Shown: positions 35,104-43,987, counted from the stretch's first letter. The stretch: DNA of 64,000 nucleotides from JACVRW01 sp963814095 (GCA_963814095.1 CAWFBT010000027.1:124001-188000); one strand, 5' to 3'. The notes: a model not told the origin generated them from the letters alone. Program-made: numbers and translations.

Positions 35104-35814
35104 CACCGCGTTCAGCCAGGGGTCCTCGTCCGAGGTCTCGAAGCGCACGTTCGTCAGGGTCAGGAAGCGCTCGAGCGCCTGCTCGCGCTTGACCCCGATC
35201 ACGCCGCCGCGCGGGCCGGTCATGCCGACGTCGGTCACGTATGCGGTGCCGCCCGGCAGCACGCGCCCGTCGGCCGTCGGCACGTGTGTGTGAGTGCCGA
35301 GGCAGGCGGTGGCGCGGCCGTCGAGGTGCCAGCCCATGGCCACCTTCTCGCTCGTCGCCTCGGCGTGCATGTCGACGAGGACGTGGGAGGCACGGTCGCG
35401 CAGCTCGGCCAGCAGTGCGTCGGCCTCGGCAAAGGGCGAGCGCACCGCCGTGAGGAACACCTGCCCCGAGAGGTTGATCACGCCGAGCCGCTCAGCGCCC
35501 TGCTCGACGATGGTGTGGCCTCTGCCGGGACTGCCCTTCGGGTAGTTGGAAGGGCGCACGATGCGCTCCTCGCGGTCGAGGAACCCGTAGACCTCGCGAT
35601 GGCGGTATGCGTGGTTGCCGAGCGTGATCGCGTCCGCGCCCAGCTCGAGCAGCTCGCGGGCCGTCTTCTCGGTGATGCCGACGCCGCCTGCCGCGTTCTC
35701 GCCGTTCACGACGACGAAGTCGGGCCGCAGCTCGTCGCGCAGCCCGGGGAGCAGCGCCGCCAGCGTCCGCCGGCCGATGCCGCCCACCACGTCGCCGACG
35801 AACAGCAGCTTCAC
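35035..35814 (-). CDS. ymdB: YmdB-type metallophosphoesterase (TIGR00282)
   Basis: A 259-residue metallophosphoesterase; B. subtilis YmdB cleaves 2',3'-cyclic nucleotides and affects biofilm formation. Metal motifs are LLFVGDVVGGIG, VVNGENAAGG, LGNHAYRH, VDMHAEATSEK and GTHTHVPTADG. The start is GTG at 35814, reading MKLLFVGD. It diverges from the ABC ATPase across 28 bases and its 3' end overlaps the convergent GT87-like gene. Confidence 0.92.
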   Translation of the reverse strand: MKLLFVGDVVGGIGRRTLAALLPGLRDELRPDFVVVNGENAAGGVGITEKTARELLELGADAITLGNHAYRHREVYGFLDREERIVRPSNYPKGSPGRGHTIVEQGAERLGVINLSGQVFLTAVRSPFAEADALLAELRDRASHVLVDMHAEATSEKVAMGWHLDGRATACLGTHTHVPTADGRVLPGGTAYVTDVGMTGPRGGVIGVKREQALERFLTLTNVRFETSDEDPWLNAVLVEADGEGRATGIDQLLVPLNA

Positions 35815-35842
35815 GGCTGGCGATTCTGCCAATCTGCGCGCG

Positions 35843-36571
35843 GTGGAGAGGGCCTCGGGCATCGCGGCGGACGCCGCCACCACGATCGCCGCGCGCGAGC
35901 TCGTCAAGCGCTACGGCGATCGCGTGGCGCTGCGCAGCGTCTCGCTGAGCGCCGGCCGCGGCGAGCTCGTGGCCGTGATCGGCCCCAACGGCGCCGGCAA
36001 GACGACCCTGCTCTCCATCCTCGCGGGCATCCAGCCACCCGACGAGGGCAGCGTCGAAACCGCCTCGCGGATCGGCTGGGTGCCCCAGCAGCCGGCGCTC
36101 TACGGCAAGCTGACCGTCGCCGAGAACCTGATGCTCTTCGCTCGCCTCGAGCGGGTCGCCGAGCCGAGCGCGGTCGTTCAGAGGATGCTCGCGCTGACGG
36201 ACCTGGAGGAGCGGGCGGGCGACCAGGTGTCGACGCTGTCGGGCGGCAACCGCCAGCGCGTGAACATCGCGATCGGTCTGCTCGGAGAGCCGGACGTGCT
36301 GCTGCTCGACGAGCCGAGCTCGGCGCTCGATCCGCGCCAGCGCGAGCGCCTCTGGGAGTTCATCCTGCGGCTCGCCGAGGACGGCACCACGGTCGTATTC
36401 GCCACCCACCACATCCAGGAGGCCGACCGCTACGCGAGCCAGCTGATCGTCCTGGCCGACGGCGAGCGCGTCTTCGACGGCTCCCCGCGCGAGCTGGAAC
36501 GGGCGACGGGCACGACCGGGCTCGACTTCGAGCAGGCATTCGTGCAGTTCCTCCACCAGCGAGGCCACTAG
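35843..36571 (+). CDS. ABC transporter ATP-binding protein
   Basis: A 242-residue ABC ATPase. Walker A is GPNGAGKTT, the Q-loop is in GWVPQQPALYGKLTV, the signature is LSGGNRQRV, Walker B is VLLLDEPSSALD, and the switch His is in ATHHIQEADRYA. GTG at 35843 is chosen as the start; sequence upstream lies in the divergent ymdB region. The permease gene follows after 9 bases, so the pair forms an ABC-2-type exporter. The substrate is unknown; proximity to hemB does not prove heme transport. Confidence 0.92.
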   Translation: MERASGIAADAATTIAARELVKRYGDRVALRSVSLSAGRGELVAVIGPNGAGKTTLLSILAGIQPPDEGSVETASRIGWVPQQPALYGKLTVAENLMLFARLERVAEPSAVVQRMLALTDLEERAGDQVSTLSGGNRQRVNIAIGLLGEPDVLLLDEPSSALDPRQRERLWEFILRLAEDGTTVVFATHHIQEADRYASQLIVLADGERVFDGSPRELERATGTTGLDFEQAFVQFLHQRGH

Positions 36572-36580
36572 GTGCTCTAG

Positions 36581-37919
36581 GTGCGCTGGCTGCTCGTCAA
36601 AGACCTGCGCATCCTGCGGCGCTCGCCGTTGCTCGTGAGCCTGCTCGTGATCTACCCGATCGTGATCGCCGTGCTGATCGGCTTCGCTCTGTCGCGCGGG
36701 CCCGACAAGCCCGAGGTGGCCTTCTACAACGGCCTGGAGGGCCGGCCGACGCAGGTGGAGCTCGGCGGCGAGCAGATCGACCTCGCCCGCGAGGGTCAGC
36801 GCCTGTTCGACGCCATCGACCCGGTGCGTGTCGACAGCCGCGCGGAGGCGATTCAGAAGGTCGAGGACGGCGAGGTCCTCGGAGCGCTCGTGATCCCCGA
36901 CGACCTGGCGAGCAACATCCAGTCGGCGCTCGAACCCGGGACCGTCGAGGTCTACTACAACGCCGAGGACCCGGCGAAGCGGCAGTACGTCGAGAACACG
37001 ATCAAGTCGCAGGTCCAGGACGCCAACTCGGCGCTGACGAAGCGCGTTGCCAAGGAGGCCCTGCAGCTGCTCGACCTCATCTCCGAGGGTGGCGACTACA
37101 CCTTCCTGGGCCAGGACTTCGACGTTCTCGGCCTGCAGCGCTCTGAGGAGATCCTGACAGTCGGCCAGGGCGGACCTTCCCGAGGACTCGCCAGAGCGCG
37201 CGGAGCTGGACCGCGTGATCGCGTTCGCGAGCCTCGCGCGCGAGAACCTCGCCTTCTCGGACGATGTCCTGAACGTCGTCGGCGAGCCGATCCGGGTCAA
37301 GGCCACGGCGCTCGACGGCGGCACGACGTCGCTCAACTCGTTCGCGATCGCGCTCGCCGTGGCCGTCTCGCTCATGTTCATCACGCTGCTGCTGGCGGCC
37401 GGCACGCTCGCGCTCGAGCGCGAGGAGAACGCCTTCGCGCGGCTCGTACGCGGGCTCGTGTCCCGCACCGCGCTGCTGGTCGAGAAGGCGGGCCTCGCGA
37501 CGGTCTGCTCGGTCGCGGTCTCGCTGTTGATGCTGGCCGGGCTCAGCCTGTTCGTCGACCTCGACTGGGGGCGCTTCCCGCTCTGGCTCGCGGCGCTGGT
37601 GCTCGCGGCGCTCGCCTTCGCGGCGCTCGGCCTCGCCATCGGGGCGCTCACGCGCGAGGTGCGGGCCGCCTCGCTGCTCGCCTTCATGCTCTGCCTGCCG
37701 CTCACCTTCCTTGCGCTCGTCCCCTCGGGCGCCGTGGCGCCCGCGTTGTACGACGTGATCCGGGCGGTGTCCGCCGCCTTTCCGTTCAAGCCCGCGCTCG
37801 ACGCGCTCGACGCAGCCCTCAACGACGCGGGCGACCTCGGCGGGCCGCTCCTGCACTTGGCGGCGCTGGCGCTCGTCTTCGGCGCGCTCGCTCGAGTGGG
37901 CCTGCGCCGCTTCGCATAG
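36581..37919 (+). pseudogene. ABC-2 type permease gene split by a +1 frameshift
   Basis: The 5' frame from GTG 36581 gives an N-terminal helix (VSLLVIYPIVIAVLIGFAL) and a long extracytoplasmic loop to about residue 190. The 3' frame ends at 37919 and carries five or six helices (FAIALAVAVSLMFITLLL onward). The two join cleanly if one G is removed from the GGG at 37168-37170, giving ILTVGQADLPEDSPERAE and a protein of about 445 residues. The break may be a mutation or a sequencing artefact; an inactive exporter would be expected if real. Confidence 0.78.
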
Positions 37920-37970
37920 GCAGCGAGCTCGGGCGGCGCCGGAGCGATCCCCATCTAGACTCGTAGCCCG

Positions 37971-38945
37971 ATGGCCTTCCCCGCCACACGGCTGCGCCGA
38001 CTGCGCAAGACCGGCGTTCTCAGGGAGCTCGTGCGCGAGACGCGCCTGTCGCCCTCCGACCTCGTCTACCCGATGTTCATTCAGCTCGGTGAGGGGCGCA
38101 CCCCTATTGAGGCGATGCCCGGCGTCGAGCGCATGTCGATCTCACATGCGGTCGAGGAGGCGGGCGAGGTCGCCTCGCTCGGCATTCCGGCCGTGCTCCT
38201 CTTCGGCCTCCCGGCCGACAAGGACGAGCAGGGCTCGGGTGCCTACGACGACGAGGGCGTCGTCCAGCTCGCCGTCCGGGCGATCAAGGACGCGCACCCC
38301 GAGCTCGTCGTGATCACCGACGTCTGCCTGTGCGGCTACACGTCGCACGGCCACTGCGGCGTGGTGATGGAGGACGGCATCATCGACAACGACCTGACGC
38401 TCGAGCTGCTCGCCAAGACGGCGATCTCGCATGCCCGCGCAGGGGCCGACGCGGTGGCGCCGAGCGACATGATGGACGGCCGCGTCGGCGCGCTTCGCTC
38501 CCAGCTCGACGCGGAGGGCCACAAGGACCTGCCGATCGTCGCGTACTCGGCCAAGTTCGCATCCGCCTTCTACGGGCCGTTCCGCGAGGCGGCCGACTCG
38601 GCGCCCGCTTTCGGGGACCGGCGCAGCTACCAGATGGATCCGGCCAACTCGGACGAGGCGGTGCGCGAAGCGCTGCTCGACGTCGGCGAGGGTGCGGACG
38701 TCGTGATGGTCAAGCCGGCGCTGCCCTATCTCGACGTCATCCGTCGCGTCAAGGACGCCACGAACGTGCCGGTGGCCGCCTACAACGTCAGCGGCGAGTA
38801 CGCCATGGTCAAGGCGGCCGCCGCGGCCGGCCACGTCGACGAGCAGGCAATCGTCCTCGAGACTCTCACCGCGATCCGGCGCGCCGGCGCGGACATCGTG
38901 ATCACCTACCACGCGAAGGACGCCGCCAGGTGGCTCAGCCAGTAG
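37971..38945 (+). CDS. hemB: Delta-aminolevulinic acid dehydratase (porphobilinogen synthase)
   Basis: Condenses two 5-aminolevulinate molecules to porphobilinogen; 324 residues. The active-site lysines are Lys195 (AYSAKFAS) and Lys248 (VMVKPALPYLD). The metal loop DVCLCGYTSHGHCG supplies Cys119, Cys121 and Cys129, so this is a zinc-dependent type. ATG at 37971. The siroheme-decarboxylase-like gene overlaps its 3' end by 16 bases. Confidence 0.97.
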   Translation: MAFPATRLRRLRKTGVLRELVRETRLSPSDLVYPMFIQLGEGRTPIEAMPGVERMSISHAVEEAGEVASLGIPAVLLFGLPADKDEQGSGAYDDEGVVQLAVRAIKDAHPELVVITDVCLCGYTSHGHCGVVMEDGIIDNDLTLELLAKTAISHARAGADAVAPSDMMDGRVGALRSQLDAEGHKDLPIVAYSAKFASAFYGPFREAADSAPAFGDRRSYQMDPANSDEAVREALLDVGEGADVVMVKPALPYLDVIRRVKDATNVPVAAYNVSGEYAMVKAAAAAGHVDEQAIVLETLTAIRRAGADIVITYHAKDAARWLSQ

Positions 38946-40000
38946 CCAAGGTCCGCAGTCGCAAGGACGGCTCCGCCGTCCCGCTCGACGAGCTCGACAA
39001 GAAGCTCCTCAACCTGCTGCAGGGCAGCTTCCCGCTCGAGCCGCGCCCGTTCGCGCACGTCGCCGGGCTCGCCGAGGTGAGCGAGGACGAGGTGCTGCGC
39101 CGCGCGGCGCGCCTGCTCGACGAGCGGATCATCCGCGAGATCACGCCGATCTTCGACACGCGCGTGCTCGGCTACAGCTCGATGCTCGTGGCCGCCAAGG
39201 TCGACACCGAGAACCCGTGGCGGGCCGCCAAGATCATCAACTCGCACCCCGGCGTGTCGCACAACTACCTGCGCGACCACGACTTCAACCTCTGGTTCAC
39301 GATCGCCACCGAGCCGGACTCGTCGCTCGGTCTCGAGGGCACGCTCGGGCTCCTCGAGCGGCTGACGGGCGCGCAATCGGTGCGCCAGCTCCCGACGCTA
39401 CGCCTCTTCAAGATCCGCATGGACCTCGAGATGGAGAAGGGCACCGACGCCCTCGCGGCCTCCGCGGAGGCGATCCCGCACCGCGAGCCCGAGGCGATCC
39501 CGCTCTCCGAGGACGACGTCGCGACGATCCGCGCCGCTCAGGGGCCGATGGAGGTCACGCCCGAGCCCTACGCGCGCGCCGCCGCAGAGCTCGGCATCAC
39601 CCAGGACGAGCTGCTCGCGCGGCTCGCGTCGATGCAGGAGCGCCGCGCACTGCGACGCGTGGCGGCGATCCTGTTCCACCGCCGCGCCGGCTTCTCTGCG
39701 AACGGCATGGGCGTCTGGAACGTGCCCGAGGAGCGCATCCTCGAGCTCGGCCCGCGCATGTCCACCTTCCGCGGCATCTCGCATTGCTACCAGCGCCCCA
39801 CCTACGCGGACTGGCCCTACTCCGTCTTCACGATGGCCCATGGCCGCTCGAAGGGGGAGTGCGACGCGATCCTCGACTCGATCGCCGCCGACACCGGGAT
39901 CGAGGACAGGCGGACGCTCTACTCGTCGACCGAGTTCAAGAAGATCCGGTTGCGCTACTTCACCGACGAGCACAAGCGGTGGGAAGCCGAGCACTCCTAG
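38930..40000 (+). CDS. ahbAB: AhbA-AhbB fusion: siroheme decarboxylase-like, Lrp/AsnC fold
   Basis: A 356-residue protein made of two homologous halves, each a winged HTH plus AsnC-like domain (about 18-168 and 190-350). The first half has SHNYLRDHDFNLWFT with His111 and His117. The second has SHCYQRPTYADWPY and FTMAHG (284-305), the signature of AhbB/NirDL-type siroheme decarboxylases, which convert siroheme to 12,18-didecarboxysiroheme in the alternative heme or heme d1 route. In most organisms the halves are separate genes. GTG at 38930 overlaps hemB, and the 3' end overlaps hemL. It could instead regulate heme genes. Confidence 0.85.
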   Translation: MAQPVAKVRSRKDGSAVPLDELDKKLLNLLQGSFPLEPRPFAHVAGLAEVSEDEVLRRAARLLDERIIREITPIFDTRVLGYSSMLVAAKVDTENPWRAAKIINSHPGVSHNYLRDHDFNLWFTIATEPDSSLGLEGTLGLLERLTGAQSVRQLPTLRLFKIRMDLEMEKGTDALAASAEAIPHREPEAIPLSEDDVATIRAAQGPMEVTPEPYARAAAELGITQDELLARLASMQERRALRRVAAILFHRRAGFSANGMGVWNVPEERILELGPRMSTFRGISHCYQRPTYADWPYSVFTMAHGRSKGECDAILDSIAADTGIEDRRTLYSSTEFKKIRLRYFTDEHKRWEAEHS

Positions 40001-41304
40001 GCCCGAAGCAGCCGGCTCGGCCGGGTGCGCAGGGTTCGGGATCGTCGGCCGAGCTCTACGGCCGGGCGCTTGAAGTGCTGCCCGGCGGCGTCAACTCTCC
40101 GGTCCGCGCGATGCGCTCGATCGGCCGCGACCCGATCTTCGTGGCGCGCGGCGAGGGCGCCGAGCTGATCGACGTCGAGGGCAACCGCTACGTCGACTGG
40201 GTGATGTCGTGGGGGCCGCTGATCGCGGGGCATGCGCAGCCCGAGGTGGTCTCGGCGGTCCAGGCCGCCGCCGCCGCCGGCACGAGCTTCGGCGCTCCGA
40301 CCGAGGCAGAGGTGGAGCTCGCGGAGGAGATCTGCGCGCGCATCCCGTCCGCGGAGATGGTGCGCATGACCTCGTCGGGCACCGAGGCGTCGATGAGCGC
40401 CGTGCGTCTCGCGCGCGCCGCGACGGGCCGCGACCGGATCGTGAAGTTCGCAGGCGCCTACCACGGTCACGTCGACGGGCTGCTCGCGGACGCCGGCTCG
40501 GGGCTCGCGACCCAGGGCATTCCGGCGAGCCCTGGCGTGACCGCCGCCCAGGCCGCCGACACACTCGTTGTGCCCTGGAACGACCGCGAGGCGGTTGAGC
40601 GCGCGCTCGCCGAGAACGAGGTCGCTGCGCTCCTGTGCGAGCCCTATCCCGGCAACATGGGCGTGGTCCCGCCGGAGCCGGGCTTCCTCGAGTTTCTCCG
40701 CGAGGCCACCACGCGTGCCGGTGCCCTGCTCGTCTTCGACGAGGTGATCTCGGGCTTCCGCGTGGCGCGCGGGGGCGCCCAGGAGCGCGAAGGGGTCATC
40801 CCCGACCTGACGATCCTCGGCAAGATCGTCGGCGGCGGCCTGCCCGCCGCGGCGTACGCCGGGCCGCGGGCGCTGATGGAGCTGGTCGCACCGGCCGGCG
40901 AGGTCTACCAGGCCGGCACGCTCTCCGGAAACCCGCTCGCCACCGCGGCGGGGCTGGCCACGCTCGCCCTCCTCGACGAGGACGCCTATGCCCGCATCGA
41001 CGACACGACCCGCGCACTCGCCGAGGGCATCGAGGCCGCGGCCGCCGGGCTGCCGCTGCGCGTCCAGTGGACCACGGGGCTGCTGACCCTCTTCTTCAGC
41101 GACCGGCCCGTGCGCGACTACGACGACGCCCGTGGCTGCGACACGGAGGCCTACGCGACCTTCTGCCGGGCGATGCTCGATCGGGGCATCTATCTGCCAC
41201 CGTCGCAGTTCGAGGGCTGGTTCCCGTCTCTAGCCCACACGGAGGGCCACATCGAGCGCACGCTCGAGGCGGTCGGCAAGGCACTGGGGGAGGCGCTGTC
41301 ATGA
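39979..41304 (+). CDS. hemL: Glutamate-1-semialdehyde 2,1-aminomutase
   Basis: A PLP enzyme that makes 5-aminolevulinate from glutamate-1-semialdehyde in the C5 pathway; about 441 residues. The PLP lysine is Lys282 in LTILGKIVGGGLPAAAYAG, and PGGVNSPVRAM, MTSSGTEASMSA, KFAGAYHGHVD and VFDEVISGFR are diagnostic. No ATG is available near the domain start; GTG at 39979, inside the preceding gene, is the best candidate and makes the N-terminal 20 residues partly products of a dispersed hairpin element (40006-40031). Confidence 0.94.
   Translation: MGSRALLGPKQPARPGAQGSGSSAELYGRALEVLPGGVNSPVRAMRSIGRDPIFVARGEGAELIDVEGNRYVDWVMSWGPLIAGHAQPEVVSAVQAAAAAGTSFGAPTEAEVELAEEICARIPSAEMVRMTSSGTEASMSAVRLARAATGRDRIVKFAGAYHGHVDGLLADAGSGLATQGIPASPGVTAAQAADTLVVPWNDREAVERALAENEVAALLCEPYPGNMGVVPPEPGFLEFLREATTRAGALLVFDEVISGFRVARGGAQEREGVIPDLTILGKIVGGGLPAAAYAGPRALMELVAPAGEVYQAGTLSGNPLATAAGLATLALLDEDAYARIDDTTRALAEGIEAAAAGLPLRVQWTTGLLTLFFSDRPVRDYDDARGCDTEAYATFCRAMLDRGIYLPPSQFEGWFPSLAHTEGHIERTLEAVGKALGEALS
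40006..40031 (+). repeat. Dispersed hairpin element, copy 6
   Basis: Matches the 26-bp family at 23 of 26 positions, with core CCGGC-TCG-GCCGG intact. It sits at the ahbAB-hemL junction, just after the ahbAB stop. Confidence 0.6.
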
Positions 41305-41675
41305 GCCTGCTCGCCGAGGTCGTCGAGGCCGCACCGGCGCTCGCCGGCCACGCCCTCGCGGATCCTGGTCCCGGCCACTTCGAGGACCTCGATGCGACGC
41401 CCGAGCGGCGTTTCGTGCTCGAGGCGGTCCACGAGGGCTACCTGATGCACTACGGCGACCCGCGTGCCTACGCCGGGATGGATGACGACCTGCGGCTGCT
41501 GGCAGGCGACGCGCTCTACGCGCTGGGGCTGTCGCGCCTGGCCGAGGCGGGCGACCTCGAGGCGGTCGCCGAACTCTCGGACCTGATCTCAGGGTCTGCG
41601 CAGGTGCAGGCGGAGGGACGTCCGGAGGCCGCCGAGGCGCTCTGGCTGAGGAGTGCCGAGCGGCTTGCGCGATAG
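41301..41675 (+). CDS. Conserved hypothetical protein downstream of hemL
   Basis: A 124-residue soluble, helical, acidic protein that I do not recognise. It contains HEGYLMHYGDPRAYAGMDDDLRLLAGDALYALGLSRLAE-type helices (about 45-85) without cysteines or obvious catalytic motifs. ATG at 41301 overlaps the hemL stop (ATGA), so it is co-translated with heme genes, and the bc-complex operon follows after 92 bases. Confidence 0.82.
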   Translation: MSLLAEVVEAAPALAGHALADPGPGHFEDLDATPERRFVLEAVHEGYLMHYGDPRAYAGMDDDLRLLAGDALYALGLSRLAEAGDLEAVAELSDLISGSAQVQAEGRPEAAEALWLRSAERLAR

Positions 41676-41698
41676 GCTCCCGGCCCTGCTTTCAACTG

Positions 41699-41740
41699 CG
41701 CAGGTAGTGCGCTCCGTAACCATGTTGGCACTACCCTGCG
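41699..41740. promoter_or_regulatory. Imperfect inverted repeat upstream of the Rieske gene
   Basis: CGCAGGTAGTGC at 41699-41710 and GCACTACCCTGCG at 41728-41740 are inverted copies apart from one extra C. They lie 28-69 bases before the GTG of qcrA. A regulator site or leader hairpin for the bc operon is plausible. Confidence 0.4.
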
Positions 41741-41767
41741 ACAAGCGGAACAATCCGCACAGATTCC

Positions 41768-42439
41768 GTGGCTGACGCGCCCTCTCCAAAGCCAGAAAGA
41801 CAGTCCCGCTACACGACAGAACGTGGCGTGGCCGGTGCGTTCGAGGGCGAGACGATGACGCGCCGCACGCTCATGACCGGTACCGCGCTCGCGGCGGGCG
41901 GGATCGCCACGATGGCCTTCGCGCTGCCGGGCCTTGGATTCGCTCTCGGACCGATATTCGAGGACACGTCGCCGACGCGCTGGCAGGACGTCGGCCCGGA
42001 GGACGACTTCAACGAGGACACCTACGTCCCGCGGGTCATCAGCATCACGCCAGATATCGGCGATGCCGGCAAGACGACCATCTACGTGCGCACCTTCAAC
42101 CCGCGGCGCGACAAGGTGATCGAGGGCCAGGACCCGCAGCCCTACGTCGCGATCTCGACGCGCTGCGCGCACCTCGGCTGTCCCGTGCGTTACATCCAGG
42201 CGTCCAAGAAGTTCGTCTGCCCCTGCCACGGCGGCGTGTACGGCTTCCAGGGTCAGGTCGAGGGCGGCCCGCCGGTGCGGCCGCTCGACCGCTTCTACTC
42301 ACGGGTCGAGGCCGGCCGCGTCCAGATTGGCGACCGCTTCTCGCTCAACTCGGATCTCGAGCGCTTCGCACCGCGCGACCCGTCGAACCACCTCGACGGG
42401 CTCTGGCAGTACCTCTACCCGTCGAGGCCCACCACATGA
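41768..42439 (+). CDS. qcrA: Rieske iron-sulfur protein of the bc complex
   Basis: The electron-transfer subunit that oxidises quinol at the outer membrane face; 223 residues. Cluster ligands are Cys133 and His135 (CAHLGC) and Cys151 and His154 (CPCHGG), with Cys138-Cys153 as the likely disulfide. A single helix at about 38-62 is preceded by TRRTLM, a twin-arginine motif, so Tat export is expected, and tatAC lie 4.5 kb downstream. GTG at 41768. The stop overlaps the cytochrome b start (ATGA). Confidence 0.95.
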   Translation: MADAPSPKPERQSRYTTERGVAGAFEGETMTRRTLMTGTALAAGGIATMAFALPGLGFALGPIFEDTSPTRWQDVGPEDDFNEDTYVPRVISITPDIGDAGKTTIYVRTFNPRRDKVIEGQDPQPYVAISTRCAHLGCPVRYIQASKKFVCPCHGGVYGFQGQVEGGPPVRPLDRFYSRVEAGRVQIGDRFSLNSDLERFAPRDPSNHLDGLWQYLYPSRPTT

Positions 42440-43260
42440 GCCCTCCACGTCCACGCGCCCTGCGGCCAAAGCCCCGCCGGCCGGGGGACAACGGCAACGG
42501 CCGGAACGGTGAGAACGGCTCGACCGTCGCGCCGCCCAAGCCCACGGTCAAGGACCACGCGGTCGAGGGGACCGCCTCGGCGATCGGCTGGGTCGAGGAG
42601 CGGACCGGGCTCAGCCCGTTCCTGCGCGGCTTCCTGTTCCGCAAGGTCCCGAAGGGGACCAACTGGTTCTACACGCTCGGCTCGGCCACGCTGTTCGCCT
42701 TTCTGTCGCAGGCCGTGACCGGGGTCTTCCTCGCGATGTACTACGAGCCGGACCCCACGCGCGCCTACGAGTCGGCCGCGCGCATCACCAACGAGGTCTT
42801 CCTCGGCGAGTTCGTGCGCGGTATGCACAAGTGGGGCTCGTCGGTGATGATCATCCTGATCTTCCTCCACATGGGGAGGACGTTCTTCTTCGGCGCCTAC
42901 AAGTACCCGCGCGAGCTGAACTGGGTGATCGGCGTCGTGTTGCTCGTGCTGACGCTGATGATGGGCCTCACGGGCTACCTGCTGCCGTTCGACCAGCGCT
43001 CCTTCTGGGCGACGGTCGTCGCGGTCAACATCAACGCTTCCGGCCCGCTGGTCGGCCCGTACCTCGCTGACTTCTTGAGAGCCGGGGCCGAATTCGGGCC
43101 TACGACGATCACGCGTTTCTACGCGCTCCACATGCTCGCCGTGCCGGGACTCATCATCGCGCTGATCGGCGCGCATCTCTATCTCGTCGCCAAGCTCGGC
43201 ACGACGGCGCCGCCGTGGCTCAAGGCCGAGAAGAAGGACCTCCTGACCGAGGAGATCTGA
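42436..43260 (+). CDS. qcrB: Cytochrome b (b6-type N-terminal half) of the bc complex
   Basis: The four-helix, diheme cytochrome b core; 274 residues. After a polar N-terminus of about 65 residues, helices carry the heme histidines in MHKWGSS, FLHMGRTFFFG, ALHMLAV and GAHLYLV. The PFDQRSFWATVV segment near the quinol site is present. Length and topology are of the b6 type with subunit IV encoded separately, as in Firmicutes and several Actinobacteria. Confidence 0.94.
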   Translation: MSPPRPRALRPKPRRPGDNGNGRNGENGSTVAPPKPTVKDHAVEGTASAIGWVEERTGLSPFLRGFLFRKVPKGTNWFYTLGSATLFAFLSQAVTGVFLAMYYEPDPTRAYESAARITNEVFLGEFVRGMHKWGSSVMIILIFLHMGRTFFFGAYKYPRELNWVIGVVLLVLTLMMGLTGYLLPFDQRSFWATVVAVNINASGPLVGPYLADFLRAGAEFGPTTITRFYALHMLAVPGLIIALIGAHLYLVAKLGTTAPPWLKAEKKDLLTEEI

Positions 43261-43266
43261 GGGCCG

Positions 43267-43983
43267 GTGAACGCACGCGAACGCGAGGAGTACCTGCGCG
43301 AGTACTCCATCCTGAAGACCCAGGGCAAGCCGTTCTTCCCGTACGCGGTCACGAAGGACTCGCTGATGGCGTGCGTCGTGCTCGCCGTGATCATCGCGAT
43401 GTCGATCATCCTCGGCGCCGAACTCGGCCCGAAGGCGGACCCGACCACCACCACCTACACGCCGCGGCCCGAGTGGTACTTCTTCTTCCTCTTCGAGCTG
43501 CTCCGCGTGGTCAAGCCGCCGTCGCTCGTCTTCCTCGCGACGATTGGCATCCCGACGCTCTGCCTCGTACTGCTGCTGCTTCTGCCGTTCTACGACCGCA
43601 ATCCCGAGCGCAACCCGCTGCGCCGGCCGATCGCGATGACGGCCGGCATCGCCACGATCGCGGCGATGGCCTACCTCACGGTGCTCGGCGCGATCGCGGG
43701 CTCACCGACGGACATCGAGCTCGCGACTTCGCCGCAGTACGAGGAGGGCAGGGCGATCACCGCCTCCTCGGGTTGCCTCGGCTGCCACAAGATCGGCGAG
43801 AACGGCAACACGCTCGGTCCCAACCTGACCGAGGTCGGAGCCCGTCTCGGCCCCGACGCGATCGCCCGCACGCTTGTGAACCCCACCCCGCCGATGCCGT
43901 CCTACGAGTCGCTCGCGCAGGAGAACCCGGAGCAGTTCGACAAGCTGGTCCAGTACGTAGCGTCCCTCAAGGGCGAGGAATAA
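43267..43983 (+). CDS. qcrC: Subunit IV - cytochrome c fusion of the bc complex
   Basis: A 238-residue protein joining a three-helix cytochrome b C-terminal part (with PEWYFFF at 68-74, the quinol-site PEWY motif) to a C-terminal monoheme cytochrome c domain: CLGCH with Cys170, Cys173 and His174, and Met210 in PTPPMPSY as probable sixth ligand. This layout is that of menaquinol:cytochrome c oxidoreductases with split cytochrome b. GTG at 43267 is 6 bases after the upstream stop. The gene symbol follows Bacillus-style naming. Confidence 0.93.
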   Translation: MNAREREEYLREYSILKTQGKPFFPYAVTKDSLMACVVLAVIIAMSIILGAELGPKADPTTTTYTPRPEWYFFFLFELLRVVKPPSLVFLATIGIPTLCLVLLLLLPFYDRNPERNPLRRPIAMTAGIATIAAMAYLTVLGAIAGSPTDIELATSPQYEEGRAITASSGCLGCHKIGENGNTLGPNLTEVGARLGPDAIARTLVNPTPPMPSYESLAQENPEQFDKLVQYVASLKGEE

Positions 43984-43987
43984 GCAC

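Noticed and set aside
35843..37919. CcmA/CcmB-type heme exporter, suggested by nearby hem genes
   Set aside because: The permease has a long extracytoplasmic loop of ABC-2 type and lacks CcmB character; proximity alone is not evidence.
35492..37954. 820-codon minus-strand frame opposite the ABC transporter genes
   Set aside because: No domain is visible and it crosses ymdB and two real plus-strand genes.
41676..41767. Possible riboswitch before the Rieske gene
   Set aside because: Only a simple imperfect inverted repeat is seen, with no known riboswitch core.
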